This document shows positions 39,424 to 47,956 of a stretch of 52,977 bases of DNA, piece after piece (position 1 is the first letter of the stretch; each line of letters starts with the position of its first letter). Below the pieces are notes generated by a model that was not told where the DNA came from, made no database searches, and was given only the letters and a program-made list of their open reading frames with translations. The position numbers were made by a program, and so were the translations under genes. Source of the stretch: Bradyrhizobium canariense (GTDB taxonomy: Bacteria; Pseudomonadota; Alphaproteobacteria; Rhizobiales; Xanthobacteraceae); the NCBI RefSeq assembly GCF_019402665.1, contig NZ_VSST01000080.1:1-52977 (forward strand), given 5' to 3'.

Positions 39424-39762
39424 TTAGTCGCCGGAGCCGGGGTTCGCGGAGAAATACTTGTCGAACTTGCCCTCCATGCCGTCGAAATCCTTGGCGTCGG
39501 CAGGTGATTCTTTCTTCTGGGTGATGTTCGGCCAGCTCTTGGCGTAGTCGGCGTTGACCGTGAGCCACTTTTCCAGGCCCGGTTCCGTGTCCGGCTTGAT
39601 GGCATCGGCGGGACATTCCGGCTCGCACACGCCGCAATCGATGCACTCGTCAGGATGGATGACGAGCATGTTCTCGCCCTCGTAGAAACAATCGACCGGG
39701 CAGACCTCGACGCAGTCGGTGTACTTGCACTTGATGCACGCTTCAGTGACGACGTAAGTCAT
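39424..39762 (-). CDS. fdxA: Seven-iron ferredoxin (FdxA type)
   Basis: The 112-residue protein has the 7Fe arrangement: ACIKCKYTDCVEVCPVDCFYEG at the start and DECIDCGVCEPECPADAI in the middle, giving one 3Fe-4S and one 4Fe-4S cluster. The C-terminal extension (LEKWLTVNADYAKSWPNIT) is standard for FdxA. Its place between carD and the S4/helicase genes is the order usual in Rhizobiales (recalled, not checked). It carries electrons to unidentified partners. Confidence 0.96.
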   Translation of the reverse strand: MTYVVTEACIKCKYTDCVEVCPVDCFYEGENMLVIHPDECIDCGVCEPECPADAIKPDTEPGLEKWLTVNADYAKSWPNITQKKESPADAKDFDGMEGKFDKYFSANPGSGD

Positions 39763-39894
39763 CCAACGCTCCGAAAAGCTCTTTTAAAAGTCGCGGCTTG
39801 CGTAGCGCGGATGGCCCGGCGCCGCAAGCTCAGGAACGGCCGATCATGACGGCTTTATGCGCTTGATCGACCAAGAAATGAATTCAAAGCGCAA

Positions 39895-40185
39895 TTAATT
39901 GCGCTGAGAATTCGGATGGCCTTCACCGAGCTCTTCGTAGAGCACACGGGCCGAGGCGGCATCGCCGCGGCGTTCGTTGAAGGCGGTGACTTTCAAGACG
40001 CGCACAGTGCGATCGAGCGCGATGGTGAGCACGTCGCCGATCTTGATCGCATGCCCCGGCGATTTCTCGCGTGCACCGTTGACGCGAACATGGCCGGACT
40101 CGACAAGCTCGGCAGCGGAGGTGCGCGCCTTCACCACCCGCGCGTGCCATAGCCATTTGTCGATGCGCTGCCGCTCGGTCGTGAC
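39895..40185 (-). CDS. S4-domain RNA-binding protein (HslR-like) without canonical start codon
   Basis: The S4 core reads IDKWLWHARVVKARTSAAELVESGHVRVNGA, followed by GDVLTIALDRTVRVLKV and a C-terminal basic/acidic tail. HslR-type proteins bind stalled 50S-peptidyl-tRNA or rRNA. The conserved N-terminus (TTERQRIDKWLWHAR) lies upstream of the first canonical start (GTG 40137). Back to the in-frame TGA at 40212-40210 there is no ATG, GTG or TTG. A GTC stands at 40185, where relatives would be expected to start, with AGAGGG just before it. Either a single-base change (GTG to GTC), a non-canonical start, or N-terminal truncation must be true. I annotate from GTC 40185. Confidence 0.75.
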   Translation of the reverse strand, partial: VTTERQRIDKWLWHARVVKARTSAAELVESGHVRVNGAREKSPGHAIKIGDVLTIALDRTVRVLKVTAFNERRGDAASARVLYEELGEGHPNSQRN

Positions 40186-40248
40186 CCTATTCCCTCTGAC
40201 GCGTTTTCTTCACGCGAACCGCTCCGCACTTCGCTTGAAAACGCTGTG

Positions 40249-43200
40249 CTACTCCTTACGCCCGGACAGCTGCTCCTTTAGCGCAGCGAGTTTTGCAAAC
40301 GGCGAGTTCGGATCGACAGGACGATCGCGTTCGCGCGGATTGGCGCTCGATGCATAGGGACGCAGCGAGGGTCCGCCCTGGCGGTCGCGGCCCTTGTCGC
40401 GGTCGCGGCCACGGTTGTCGCGACCCTTGTCGCGATCGCCGCCACCGAACTTGCCCTTGTTGCGATCCTTGTTGTCGCGGTCCTTGTTGCCGCCATTCTT
40501 GCCCTCGAAGCGACGGTTCTTGTCGTCGCGCCCCTCGGGACGCGGCGCGGCTTCGGCGCCGCCTTCGCGCGGCTTGCGGAAGTCCCTGCCGCCATCGCGG
40601 CCGGAATCCCGGCGATGACCGCCGCCATGGCGATGACGCTCACCGCGTTTCTCGCCGTCGGCGGCAGGCTGGGCTTCGCCTTCGGCAGGCGCAGCGCCGG
40701 CTTCAGCGGCCGCCTGCGGACGCGGCTGGTGATGACGCTGGTTGCGATGGCGCTCGTGGCGCGGCTTGCGATCATCGTGACGGCCGGCGGGACGCCAGAC
40801 CTCGATGAGCTCGGGCTCGGCGGGCGTTGCCGCGGCTTCCACAGGCGCAGCCGCATCGGCCGACGCAGCGGCTTCGGCTGCAGCAGTCTCTGCAGGCGCG
40901 GTCTCGGCAGGTGCGGTTTCGGCGGGAGCGGTTTCGGCGGCTTCAACGGGTGCCGCAGCCTCTTCCGCAGGCGGCGCGATGCCGGGAGCGTCTTCCGGCG
41001 TGACGGAAGCTTCAAGCGCCGGCTCGTCTTGCACCGGCTCGTCGTGCTGCTCCATGCCGGGCGCGTCTTCGACGGTCACAGGCTCGGCGGCGGCTTCGAT
41101 CGCGGTTTCCGCAGGCACTGCGGCGTCCTCGACCGGCGTTTCGGTTGCGGGTGCCTCTTCGCTGGAGGCTTCAGCAACAGGCGTCTCGGCAACAGGCGCG
41201 GCCGGCTTCGCCGGCAGCGGCGGGCGCTTGTCCATGCGATAGCCGAGCGCACGCAGCACGGAGGCAAAATCTTCGCCGGCCGAACCGGTGAGCGAGGTCA
41301 TCGCCTGCGTCACCACGAAGCTGCGGCCGTCGAATGCACCGGCGGGCTTTTCGCCGGACGCGTTCTCGCGCCAGGCCAGCGCCGGACGGATCAGGTCGGC
41401 AAGACGTTCCAGGATGTCGACGCGCACGGCGCGCTCGCCGGCCTGCTTGTAGCCGAGCACGCGATAGGCATCGCGCGGCAGCTGCTTGTCCACCGGGAAC
41501 GAGGTGCGGCCGGAGCTTGCCAGATGCTGCGCGCCCGACAGCGCGGAGGGATCGACATTGTCCTGCTTCAGCGCCCAGAGCAGCGCGGCCAGAGCACGCC
41601 CGGCCGGCTTGAGCAGGCCGGGGAAATAGAGGTGATAGGCGCCGAAGCGGACGCCATATTTGCGCAAGGTCGCGCGCGAGGGCTGGTCGAGGTCCTTCAG
41701 CTCGTTGGCGATCTTCGGGCGCTCCAGCACGCCGAGCGCCTCCACGAGCTGATAGGCGATGCCGCGGGCGATGCCGGTGACGTCCTCGGCCTTGCTGAGC
41801 TCGAACAGCGGCCCGAGCAGCTTTTCGATATGCGTCTTGAGCCAGAGCTCGAGCCGGGCCTGCACCTTGTCGCGGGGGGCGCCCGTGAGGCGTTCGTCGG
41901 AGATGATGCGGATGCGCGGATGCAGCGCGTCCTCTGCGGCAGACAGCCGCGCCACGGCATCGCCGGTCCAGCGGATGATGCCTTCCGAAGTCAGCACGAA
42001 CTGCTCGTCCGGCGCATTGCCCAGTTTTTCGGCGCGCGCGTTGATCTCGCCGGCGAGCACGGCCTGCGCTGCAGCCTGCAACGCTTTCGCATCGGAGCCG
42101 GCTTCCGCCGCATCCGGTGCAAAGGTGAAGCCATCGAGGCGGCCGATGACATGGCCTTCGACGATGACTTCGCCGGTCTTGCCGATTTCAGTATTCAAGC
42201 TCGTGTTCTCCCGCAGGCGGCGCATCAATACACTGGTCCGGCGATCAACGAAACGCTCAGTCAAGCGTTCATGGAGCGCATCCGATAATTTATTTTCGAC
42301 CTCGCGGGCGATCCCCTGCCACCGTTCGGGGTCTTTCAGCCAGTCGGGACGGTTGGCGACGAAGGTCCAGGTGCGAATCTGCGCGATCCGGGCCGACAGC
42401 GTGTCGATATCGCCGTCGACGCGGTCGGCCTGGTCGATCTGGGTCCTGAACCAGGCGTCGGGGATACATCCCTTCCGCATCAGAAAGCCGTACAGCGTGG
42501 TGACCAGCTCGGCATGGGCGGCCGGCGACAGCTTTCGATAATCGGGGATTTGGCAGGCCTCCCACAGCCGTTCCACCGCATCCTTGCCATGCGCGACATC
42601 GCGCACCTCAGCGTCGCGGGCGGCGTGGTCGAGCACGCGCATGTCCTCGGCGATGGGCGCGCGCGTCAGCGCCTCGTGGCCGGGGGCCAGGTTCAGCGAG
42701 ACCTGGAGCGCGCCGAGGGAAGCGAAATCCAGCTTCGAATTGCGCCATTGCAAAACCTTCACGGGATCGAAGGTGTGGTTCTGCAGCGCATTGACGAGCT
42801 CGGGCTCGAACGGTGCGCAGCGGCCGGTGGTGCCGAAGGTGCCGTTGCGGGTGGCGCGGCCGGCGCGGCCGGCGATCTGGCCGAATTCGGACGGCGTCAG
42901 GCGGCGGAACTGGTAGCCGTCGAACTTGCGGTCGGAGGCAAAAGCGACGTGGTCGACGTCGAGATTGAGGCCCATGCCGACGGCGTCGGTGGCGACGAGG
43001 TAATCGACCTCGCCGTTCTGGAACATCGCAACCTGCGCGTTTCGGGTGCGCGGCGACAGCGAGCCCAGCACCACGGCGGCGCCGCCATGCTGCCGCCGGA
43101 TCAGCTCGGCGATGGCGTAGACCTCGTCAGCCGAGAAGGCGACGATGGCGGTGCGCCGCGGCTGCCGCGTGATCTTGCGGTCGCCGGCGAATTCCAGCTG

Positions 43201-43680
43201 CGACAAACGCGGCCGCGTGATCATGGAGACGCCGGGCAATAGCCGCTCGATGATCGGACGCATCGTGGCAGCGCCCAGCAGCAGCGTCTCGTCGCGGCCG
43301 CGGCGGTTGAGGATGCGATCGGTGAAGACGTGGCCGCGCTCCAGATCAGACGCGATCTGCACCTCGTCGACGGCGAGGAACGAGACGTCGAGATCGCGCG
43401 GCATCGCCTCCACGGTCGAGACCCAGTAGCGCGGCGATTTCGGCTTGATCTTCTCCTCGCCGGTCACGAGCGCGACGGCGTCGGGGCCGACCCTTGCTGC
43501 GATCTTGTTGTAGACCTCGCGCGCCAGCAGGCGCAGCGGCAGCCCGATCATGCCGGAGGGATGCGCGAGCATCCGCTCGATGGCGAGATGGGTCTTGCCG
43601 GTGTTGGTGGGACCAAGCACCGCAGTGACGCCGGCGCCGGGAAGCCGCTCGGAAGCGAAGGGGGAGGAGGAAAAAGGCAT
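40249..43680 (-). CDS. Suv3-like SF2 RNA helicase with long low-complexity tail
   Basis: The 1143-residue protein has Walker A GPTNTGKT (23-30), a DEVQ motif (105-108), LLGAATMRP, SLSPRTRNAQ, VATDAVGMGLNLDV and the QIAGRAGR motif VI. These place it with the mitochondrial Suv3/degradosome-type helicases found in alphaproteobacteria. The folded region ends near residue 800. The last 340 residues are Ala/Glu/Pro repeats (four ETAP units around 927-945), then an Arg/Gly/Asp/Lys-rich RNA-binding-like tail (RDKGRDNRGRDRDKGRDR). It unwinds RNA, probably with an exonuclease partner; none is adjacent. The S4-protein gene follows by about 60 bases. Confidence 0.9.
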   Translation of the reverse strand: MPFSSSPFASERLPGAGVTAVLGPTNTGKTHLAIERMLAHPSGMIGLPLRLLAREVYNKIAARVGPDAVALVTGEEKIKPKSPRYWVSTVEAMPRDLDVSFLAVDEVQIASDLERGHVFTDRILNRRGRDETLLLGAATMRPIIERLLPGVSMITRPRLSQLEFAGDRKITRQPRRTAIVAFSADEVYAIAELIRRQHGGAAVVLGSLSPRTRNAQVAMFQNGEVDYLVATDAVGMGLNLDVDHVAFASDRKFDGYQFRRLTPSEFGQIAGRAGRATRNGTFGTTGRCAPFEPELVNALQNHTFDPVKVLQWRNSKLDFASLGALQVSLNLAPGHEALTRAPIAEDMRVLDHAARDAEVRDVAHGKDAVERLWEACQIPDYRKLSPAAHAELVTTLYGFLMRKGCIPDAWFRTQIDQADRVDGDIDTLSARIAQIRTWTFVANRPDWLKDPERWQGIAREVENKLSDALHERLTERFVDRRTSVLMRRLRENTSLNTEIGKTGEVIVEGHVIGRLDGFTFAPDAAEAGSDAKALQAAAQAVLAGEINARAEKLGNAPDEQFVLTSEGIIRWTGDAVARLSAAEDALHPRIRIISDERLTGAPRDKVQARLELWLKTHIEKLLGPLFELSKAEDVTGIARGIAYQLVEALGVLERPKIANELKDLDQPSRATLRKYGVRFGAYHLYFPGLLKPAGRALAALLWALKQDNVDPSALSGAQHLASSGRTSFPVDKQLPRDAYRVLGYKQAGERAVRVDILERLADLIRPALAWRENASGEKPAGAFDGRSFVVTQAMTSLTGSAGEDFASVLRALGYRMDKRPPLPAKPAAPVAETPVAEASSEEAPATETPVEDAAVPAETAIEAAAEPVTVEDAPGMEQHDEPVQDEPALEASVTPEDAPGIAPPAEEAAAPVEAAETAPAETAPAETAPAETAAAEAAASADAAAPVEAAATPAEPELIEVWRPAGRHDDRKPRHERHRNQRHHQPRPQAAAEAGAAPAEGEAQPAADGEKRGERHRHGGGHRRDSGRDGGRDFRKPREGGAEAAPRPEGRDDKNRRFEGKNGGNKDRDNKDRNKGKFGGGDRDKGRDNRGRDRDKGRDRQGGPSLRPYASSANPRERDRPVDPNSPFAKLAALKEQLSGRKE

Positions 43681-44270
43681 CTGGAGGATTAGGTAATGGC
43701 GATTGGGGCGAATGTCAGTGCTGTTTTGGGGCGAGGGCGCGAAGGGCCGGCCTCACACACTGCTGTCATCGCCCGGCTCGACCGGGCGATCCAGTATTCC
43801 AGAGGCGGCGCAGATCAAACCGAGAGGGCGCGGCGTACTGGATACCCCGGTCAAGCCGGGGCATGACGGCGGAGAATGCGGCGCCCTTCCCCGAACCTCG
43901 CGCAACTGTCTCACTTTGCGACGCTTTTCCCGTTGGCTTTAAGCTTCGGAACGAGTTGAGAACGAATCGCGGCCGAATCGCTGACTCCCCCTTGAGTCCT
44001 GTTCCGTTCTCGCAAGATGTCGCGGGAGGCTTAGTGGTTCGCACTAGATGGAGTTTTGGCCCGCCGCACAAGCGACGTTTCGGTGGCGGATTCGTTAAAG
44101 CTGGGGACGGCGCGGAGTCGAATCAGAATCGGGGAGGAGTCAAATGGATTCCCGGCCCTGGAGCCCTCCCAAACAAAAAGTGCGAAAACAACCCCATGCA
44201 CAGTAGGGATGCCATTGAAATCGCTTGCGTTTATTTTCGCCAAAAGGGAGATTCAGCACGGGACGCCCCT
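43681..44270. other. Intergenic stretch between helicase and DUF3108 genes
   Basis: Apart from the palindromic repeat at 43765-43867 I see no gene. Open frames on the plus strand lack ribosome sites and recognisable domains. The segment 44100-44230 (containing a T-free purine-rich run and CCCAAACAAAAAG) may be a dispersed element but has no clear structure. Confidence 0.45.
43765..43867. repeat. Palindromic repeat, family E copy 1 (GTCAT...CCGGGGCATGAC)
   Basis: The left part GTCATCGCCCGGCTCGACCGGG and the right part CCCCGGTCAAGCCGGGGCATGAC are inverted relatives, separated by AGTATTCC...GTACTGG. A copy in the opposite order is at 45403-45513. Confidence 0.8.
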
Positions 44271-45206
44271 CTACTGCGTCTTCGCGATCCTGGGCGGCTG
44301 GGCCGTGGTGATGAAGCTGGTGGCTTCCAGCATGGCCGGCCCGAGCGGGGTCGGCACTTTCAGCCAAAACGGCACCAGGATGCGCGTTCCCGCGATCGGC
44401 GCGAACGCGACCTCGATGTTGCGCTGGGCGGCGAGATATTTGATCACGGGACGGTCGGGAATGTAGCCGGCGATGGGCACGAAATACAGCGAGCAGACCA
44501 CGACCTGGCCGTGATAGCCCTTCTCCGCCTTCACGCTCTCCATGCGCTTGAAATCGAGCTTGAGCTCGTAGCGCATGCGGCCGTCGAACACGGCGGCGCT
44601 GCCGTGGCAGGCGTCCGCCGACAGCACGTCGCCAGTGCCGGATACGCGCACCAGCGAGGCCGTCATCGGGTCCCAGACGCCGCGGCGATGCGCGTCGGTG
44701 ACGACGATGCGGTCGGGATCGACCGGCGGCTCCGGCAGGATGGCAAAATCCTTCACATTGCCCTTGTCGAGCGTGATGCGGATCTCTTCGGTCTTCTTCG
44801 AGGTGGTGGTGGAGGCCTGGTAGCCGGTCGCGACCAGCGCGCCGTTGACCACGCGGCCCTGCGAGGCGCCGGTGCCCGACCCGCCCGCGAAGGATTTTAG
44901 AAGCCCCGAGGTGCCGCCGGAGGCCGCGGCCGCGAACACATCGTCCTGGATGTCGATGTTCCAGGCGCCTCGGCCTACGGGAATGCCCGACAGCGTCGCC
45001 TCGTATTGTGCCTCGAGCTTGCCCTGCGCCGCCGCAGGCTCCGCCGCCCACGCCAACACCAGCCCGAAAAGGGCCGCCATGACCCAGCGGCCGGCAGGGC
45101 GCGGATGACTTGCGCGTGGATTCCTTGCGCGCCGCTTCGCTGAGCGCAGCTCATTTGGGCGCAGGCTTGGCGCAAGATGAGACGTTGTGAGCACGAAACA
45201 ATCCAA
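44271..45206 (-). CDS. DUF3108 domain-containing secreted protein
   Basis: The frame is 311 codons. The start is uncertain: TTG 45206, GTG 45194 or ATG 45080. The hydrophobic segment VMAALFGLVLAWAAEPAAAQG (about 42-61) is a signal peptide, so one of the upstream starts, supplying basic residues, is more likely. The mature part reads LEAQYEATLSGIPVGRGAWNIDI, the opening of DUF3108, with SQGRVVNGALVATGYQ and a C-terminal IEVAFAPIAGTRILVPFWLKVPTPLG. The domain is thought to be a beta-barrel-like periplasmic fold; no function is known. Confidence 0.88.
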   Translation of the reverse strand: MDCFVLTTSHLAPSLRPNELRSAKRRARNPRASHPRPAGRWVMAALFGLVLAWAAEPAAAQGKLEAQYEATLSGIPVGRGAWNIDIQDDVFAAAASGGTSGLLKSFAGGSGTGASQGRVVNGALVATGYQASTTTSKKTEEIRITLDKGNVKDFAILPEPPVDPDRIVVTDAHRRGVWDPMTASLVRVSGTGDVLSADACHGSAAVFDGRMRYELKLDFKRMESVKAEKGYHGQVVVCSLYFVPIAGYIPDRPVIKYLAAQRNIEVAFAPIAGTRILVPFWLKVPTPLGPAMLEATSFITTAQPPRIAKTQ

Positions 45207-45664
45207 TCGGGGCGCGAACGGTTGTTACTTAAGCCAAATAGCGCGCCAAGCAATGTGTCCGGGCCACTCCGCGTCCGGAACTCCACTGGACTCTTCGGGC
45301 GCGAATACGCCCTTTATGTGATGGTAAGGCGCGATAATCATTGCCGTTTTGGTGATCGGGGCGGGTCAGAACCGCGCACCTCACCCCGCCACCTCCACCG
45401 CTGTCATGCCCCGCCTTTTGCGCACTGGGGCGGGGCATCCAGTACGCCGCGGCCCCTCTGGTCAGCCGCGCCGTCTCGGAGTACTGGATCGCCCGGTCGA
45501 GCCGGGCGATGACACCTACCTTGGAGCACGAAACCCGCCCCAAAACCTTGACGTCCCGCCGCTTCCCCCCTATACGTCCGCCCGCTCCCTGCAAGGACAG
45601 AGAATTTGCCCGTGGCGCCCCGAATGGCGGCCGCACATCGTTGGGAAAGATTGAGGATTTAGCC
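45207..45664. other. Intergenic stretch before rpmB with palindromic repeat
   Basis: It contains the divergent promoters of the DUF3108 gene and rpmB and the palindromic repeat 45403-45513. There is no other gene. The rpmB ribosome site is weak (TTGAGGATTTAGCC before the ATG). Confidence 0.5.
45403..45513. repeat. Palindromic repeat, family E copy 2
   Basis: GTCATGCCCCGCC...GGCGGGGCATCCAGTAC on the left and GTACTGGATCGCCCGGTCGAGCCGGGCGATGAC on the right. The two halves match the ends of copy 1 (43765-43867) in reverse order. Confidence 0.8.
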
Positions 45665-45976
45665 ATGTCTCGCCGCTGCGAATTGACGGCCAAGGGCCCC
45701 CAGGTCGGCCACACGGTCAGCCACTCCAACATCAAGACCAAGCGCCGCTTCCTGCCGAACCTGGTCAACGTGACCTTCATCAGCGAAGCGCTGGGCCGCA
45801 ACGTGCGCCTGCGCGTCTCCACCAACGCGATCAAGAGCGTCGACCACAATGGCGGCCTCGATCCCTTCCTGCTCAAGGCCAAGGCCGCCGTGCTCTCGCC
45901 CCGCGCCCTCGAGCTGAAGCGCGCCATCCAGAAGAAAGTCGGCCCGACGCCGGCACCGGAGAAGAAGGCGAGCTGA
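45665..45976 (+). CDS. rpmB: 50S ribosomal protein L28
   Basis: 103 residues, beginning SRRCELTAKGPQVGHTVSHSNIKTKRRFLPNL, the typical alphaproteobacterial L28 with longer C-terminus (LSPRALELKRAIQKKVG). It is part of the large ribosomal subunit. It is single, with a perfect hairpin terminator at 46043-46074, after which the defence insertion begins. Confidence 0.98.
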   Translation: MSRRCELTAKGPQVGHTVSHSNIKTKRRFLPNLVNVTFISEALGRNVRLRVSTNAIKSVDHNGGLDPFLLKAKAAVLSPRALELKRAIQKKVGPTPAPEKKAS

Positions 45977-46042
45977 GAATTTTCGTATTGGGCGGAGGCT
46001 TGCGTCGGGTGGCGTAGGCTGAGCCAAGTAGAGTTTTGCGTG

Positions 46043-46074
46043 ACGGCCGGATCGGAAGATCCGGCCGTTTTGTT
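46043..46074 (+). terminator. Rho-independent terminator of rpmB
   Basis: ACGGCCGGATC-GGAA-GATCCGGCCGT: a perfect 11-bp stem closed by a GNRA-type tetraloop, followed by TTTTGTTTG. It insulates the core gene from the inserted defence operon. Confidence 0.95.
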
Positions 46075-46189
46075 TGTGCGATGCAAGAGGCTTTTCTCAC
46101 TGAAGTCTAACAAGAAGATGGATTGCTTTTAGCGAGTGATCAGACAACCATGACGTGCATTAGACTGAGCGCCGTTGTCCGAGGTTATT

Positions 46190-47956
46190 TTGAAGATCAG
46201 CCACCTTTTCATCGAAAATTTTCGCGGTATCAGCGCCGCTTCTGTGCTCCTTCCAGATCACGCGGTTCTCATAGGTGACAATAACGTCGGCAAGTCGACG
46301 CTTCTCGAAGCGCTCGATTTGGTCATGGGACCAGATCGCCTCTCGCGACAATCCCCCATTGATGAACACGACTTTCATCTTGGTCAGTATTTGGCAGGCG
46401 ATGCCCGTCCTGATGGTTCAGAGACTGCGCCGCGAATAATTGTAGAAGCAACCGTCACCGGGCTTTCCGAAGAACAGCAGATACACTTTCGAGATTACAT
46501 CGAGTGGTGGGACGTATTGAAACACGCGATGTCAGATGCATCTGATCCCGCCGAGCTTGATCTGTCCGCTACTATTCCTGCCTTACGCGTCACGTTCATT
46601 GGGAGCTACAATCCCCAGGAGGACGACTTTGAAGGGAAGACCTATTACACCCGAACAATAGATGAAAATGAAAAGCCGGAGCATTTTACAAAGTCGGACA
46701 AGCAGAAATGTGGATTTCTATATCTACGATCGCTCCGTACGGGCGCGAGGGCCCTTAGCCTTGAGCGAGGAAGTCTCCTCGACATAATTCTTCGCCTTAA
46801 AGAAATACGGCCAAAGATGTGGGAATCCACTCTTTCTGAATTGTCAAACTTCGATGTAGCAAGCGCCCCCGAGCTAGGTATCTCTGGTGTCCTAAGCAGC
46901 ATTGATAGAGCACTAAAAAAGTATGTCCCGCGTGAGTGGGGCATCCAACCTCATCTCAGGGTCTCGGCTCTTACGCGAAGACATCTGCGGGAAGTGATTA
47001 CGGCGTTTATCGATACCGGAACGGGCTCGTATTCTGCGCCCTATTTTCGCCAAGGCACGGGCACCATCAACCTGCTGCTCCTCGCGATGTTGTCGCAGAT
47101 TGCGGAAGACAAGCAGAACGTGATTTTTGCGATGGAGGAGCCGGAAACCGCAATCCCTCCATATGCACAAAAACGCATTGTGCATGAGCTGCGCAAGCTT
47201 TCCGCGCAGACACTTTTCACATCGCATTCTCCCTACGTTCTGGAAGAGTTTACCATCGAAGAAACGGTAGTTCTGAGCCGATCCTCAACAGGAAAAATGC
47301 TCCAATCGACAGTAACCCTGCCCGATAGCATCAAGCTCAAAAGGTATCGACAGCAATTCCGCACCCGCTTCTGTGAAAGTCTTCTGGCTCGACGCGTCCT
47401 CGTAGCCGAAGGCGCAACCGAGGCGACTGCACTCTCGTCTGCAGCACGACGACTGAGTGAACTAAACCCTCAAAGTTACTCATCTCTCGAAGCTCTCGGC
47501 ATTTCAGTCCTTGATGCAGGATCAGAAACACAGATTGTCGATTTAGCCCGTCTATATGCAAAGCTCGACAAAGAAGTATTCGCCTTTTGCGACAAACAGT
47601 CCGATGACAGCAAAACTGCGATTGAAGCAGTAGTGAAGACTCTCTTTATGCATGATGAGACAGGCATGGAGAACCTTGTGCTCAAGAACACTTCTCAATC
47701 CGCGCTAAAACGATTTGCATCAGGATTAGACTGGCCCCCGCACATCAAAGCGAATCATCCCAACTTGAAGGACGATCCACTAGCTGCCCTTGCAGAGTTC
47801 TTTGGATCCGCCAAGGGAAACTGGGGGCTCGCTGATTATCTAGCTCAATGCTCCGAGACTGAGATGCCTCAATGGATACGTGATGTTTGCATCTCGCTGA
47901 AGCGATCGTGTGAACCTGTCATCCCGTCTCCGCACTCCGAAAAATTTCCGAAATAG
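46190..47956 (+). CDS. OLD-family ATP-dependent nuclease, GajA-like (Gabija)
   Basis: I start at TTG 46190 (GAGG five bases upstream; 588 residues); TTG 46175 is in frame and adds five. It opens KISHLFIENFRGIS. Counting from 46175, Walker A is GDNNVGKST (34-42), the ABC-like signature region RQGTGTINLLLLAML (292-305), Walker B VIFAMEEPE (316-324) and H-loop TSHSPYV (349-355). The C-terminal TOPRIM has VAEGATEA (Glu about 412) and FAFCDKQSDD (Asp about 473). A class-2 OLD nuclease followed by a UvrD-like helicase is the defining Gabija layout: GajA nicks phage DNA when nucleotides are depleted (family knowledge). DNA here is AT-richer than the flanking core genes, as expected of transferred defence islands. 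Confidence 0.85.
   Translation: MKISHLFIENFRGISAASVLLPDHAVLIGDNNVGKSTLLEALDLVMGPDRLSRQSPIDEHDFHLGQYLAGDARPDGSETAPRIIVEATVTGLSEEQQIHFRDYIEWWDVLKHAMSDASDPAELDLSATIPALRVTFIGSYNPQEDDFEGKTYYTRTIDENEKPEHFTKSDKQKCGFLYLRSLRTGARALSLERGSLLDIILRLKEIRPKMWESTLSELSNFDVASAPELGISGVLSSIDRALKKYVPREWGIQPHLRVSALTRRHLREVITAFIDTGTGSYSAPYFRQGTGTINLLLLAMLSQIAEDKQNVIFAMEEPETAIPPYAQKRIVHELRKLSAQTLFTSHSPYVLEEFTIEETVVLSRSSTGKMLQSTVTLPDSIKLKRYRQQFRTRFCESLLARRVLVAEGATEATALSSAARRLSELNPQSYSSLEALGISVLDAGSETQIVDLARLYAKLDKEVFAFCDKQSDDSKTAIEAVVKTLFMHDETGMENLVLKNTSQSALKRFASGLDWPPHIKANHPNLKDDPLAALAEFFGSAKGNWGLADYLAQCSETEMPQWIRDVCISLKRSCEPVIPSPHSEKFPK

Noticed and set aside
40900..40950. Short tandem repeats resembling a CRISPR or VNTR array
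   Set aside because: They are in-frame ETAP codon repeats inside the helicase gene, with no spacers; no CRISPR array or cas gene is in the window.
40615..42288. 557-codon open frame on the plus strand
   Set aside because: Antisense to the Suv3-like helicase; Gly/Arg-rich translation mirrors the helicase tail.
44100..44230. Possible dispersed element or pseudogene before the DUF3108 gene
   Set aside because: The sequence feels repetitive in style, but I find no inverted ends, no second copy in the window and no coding signal.
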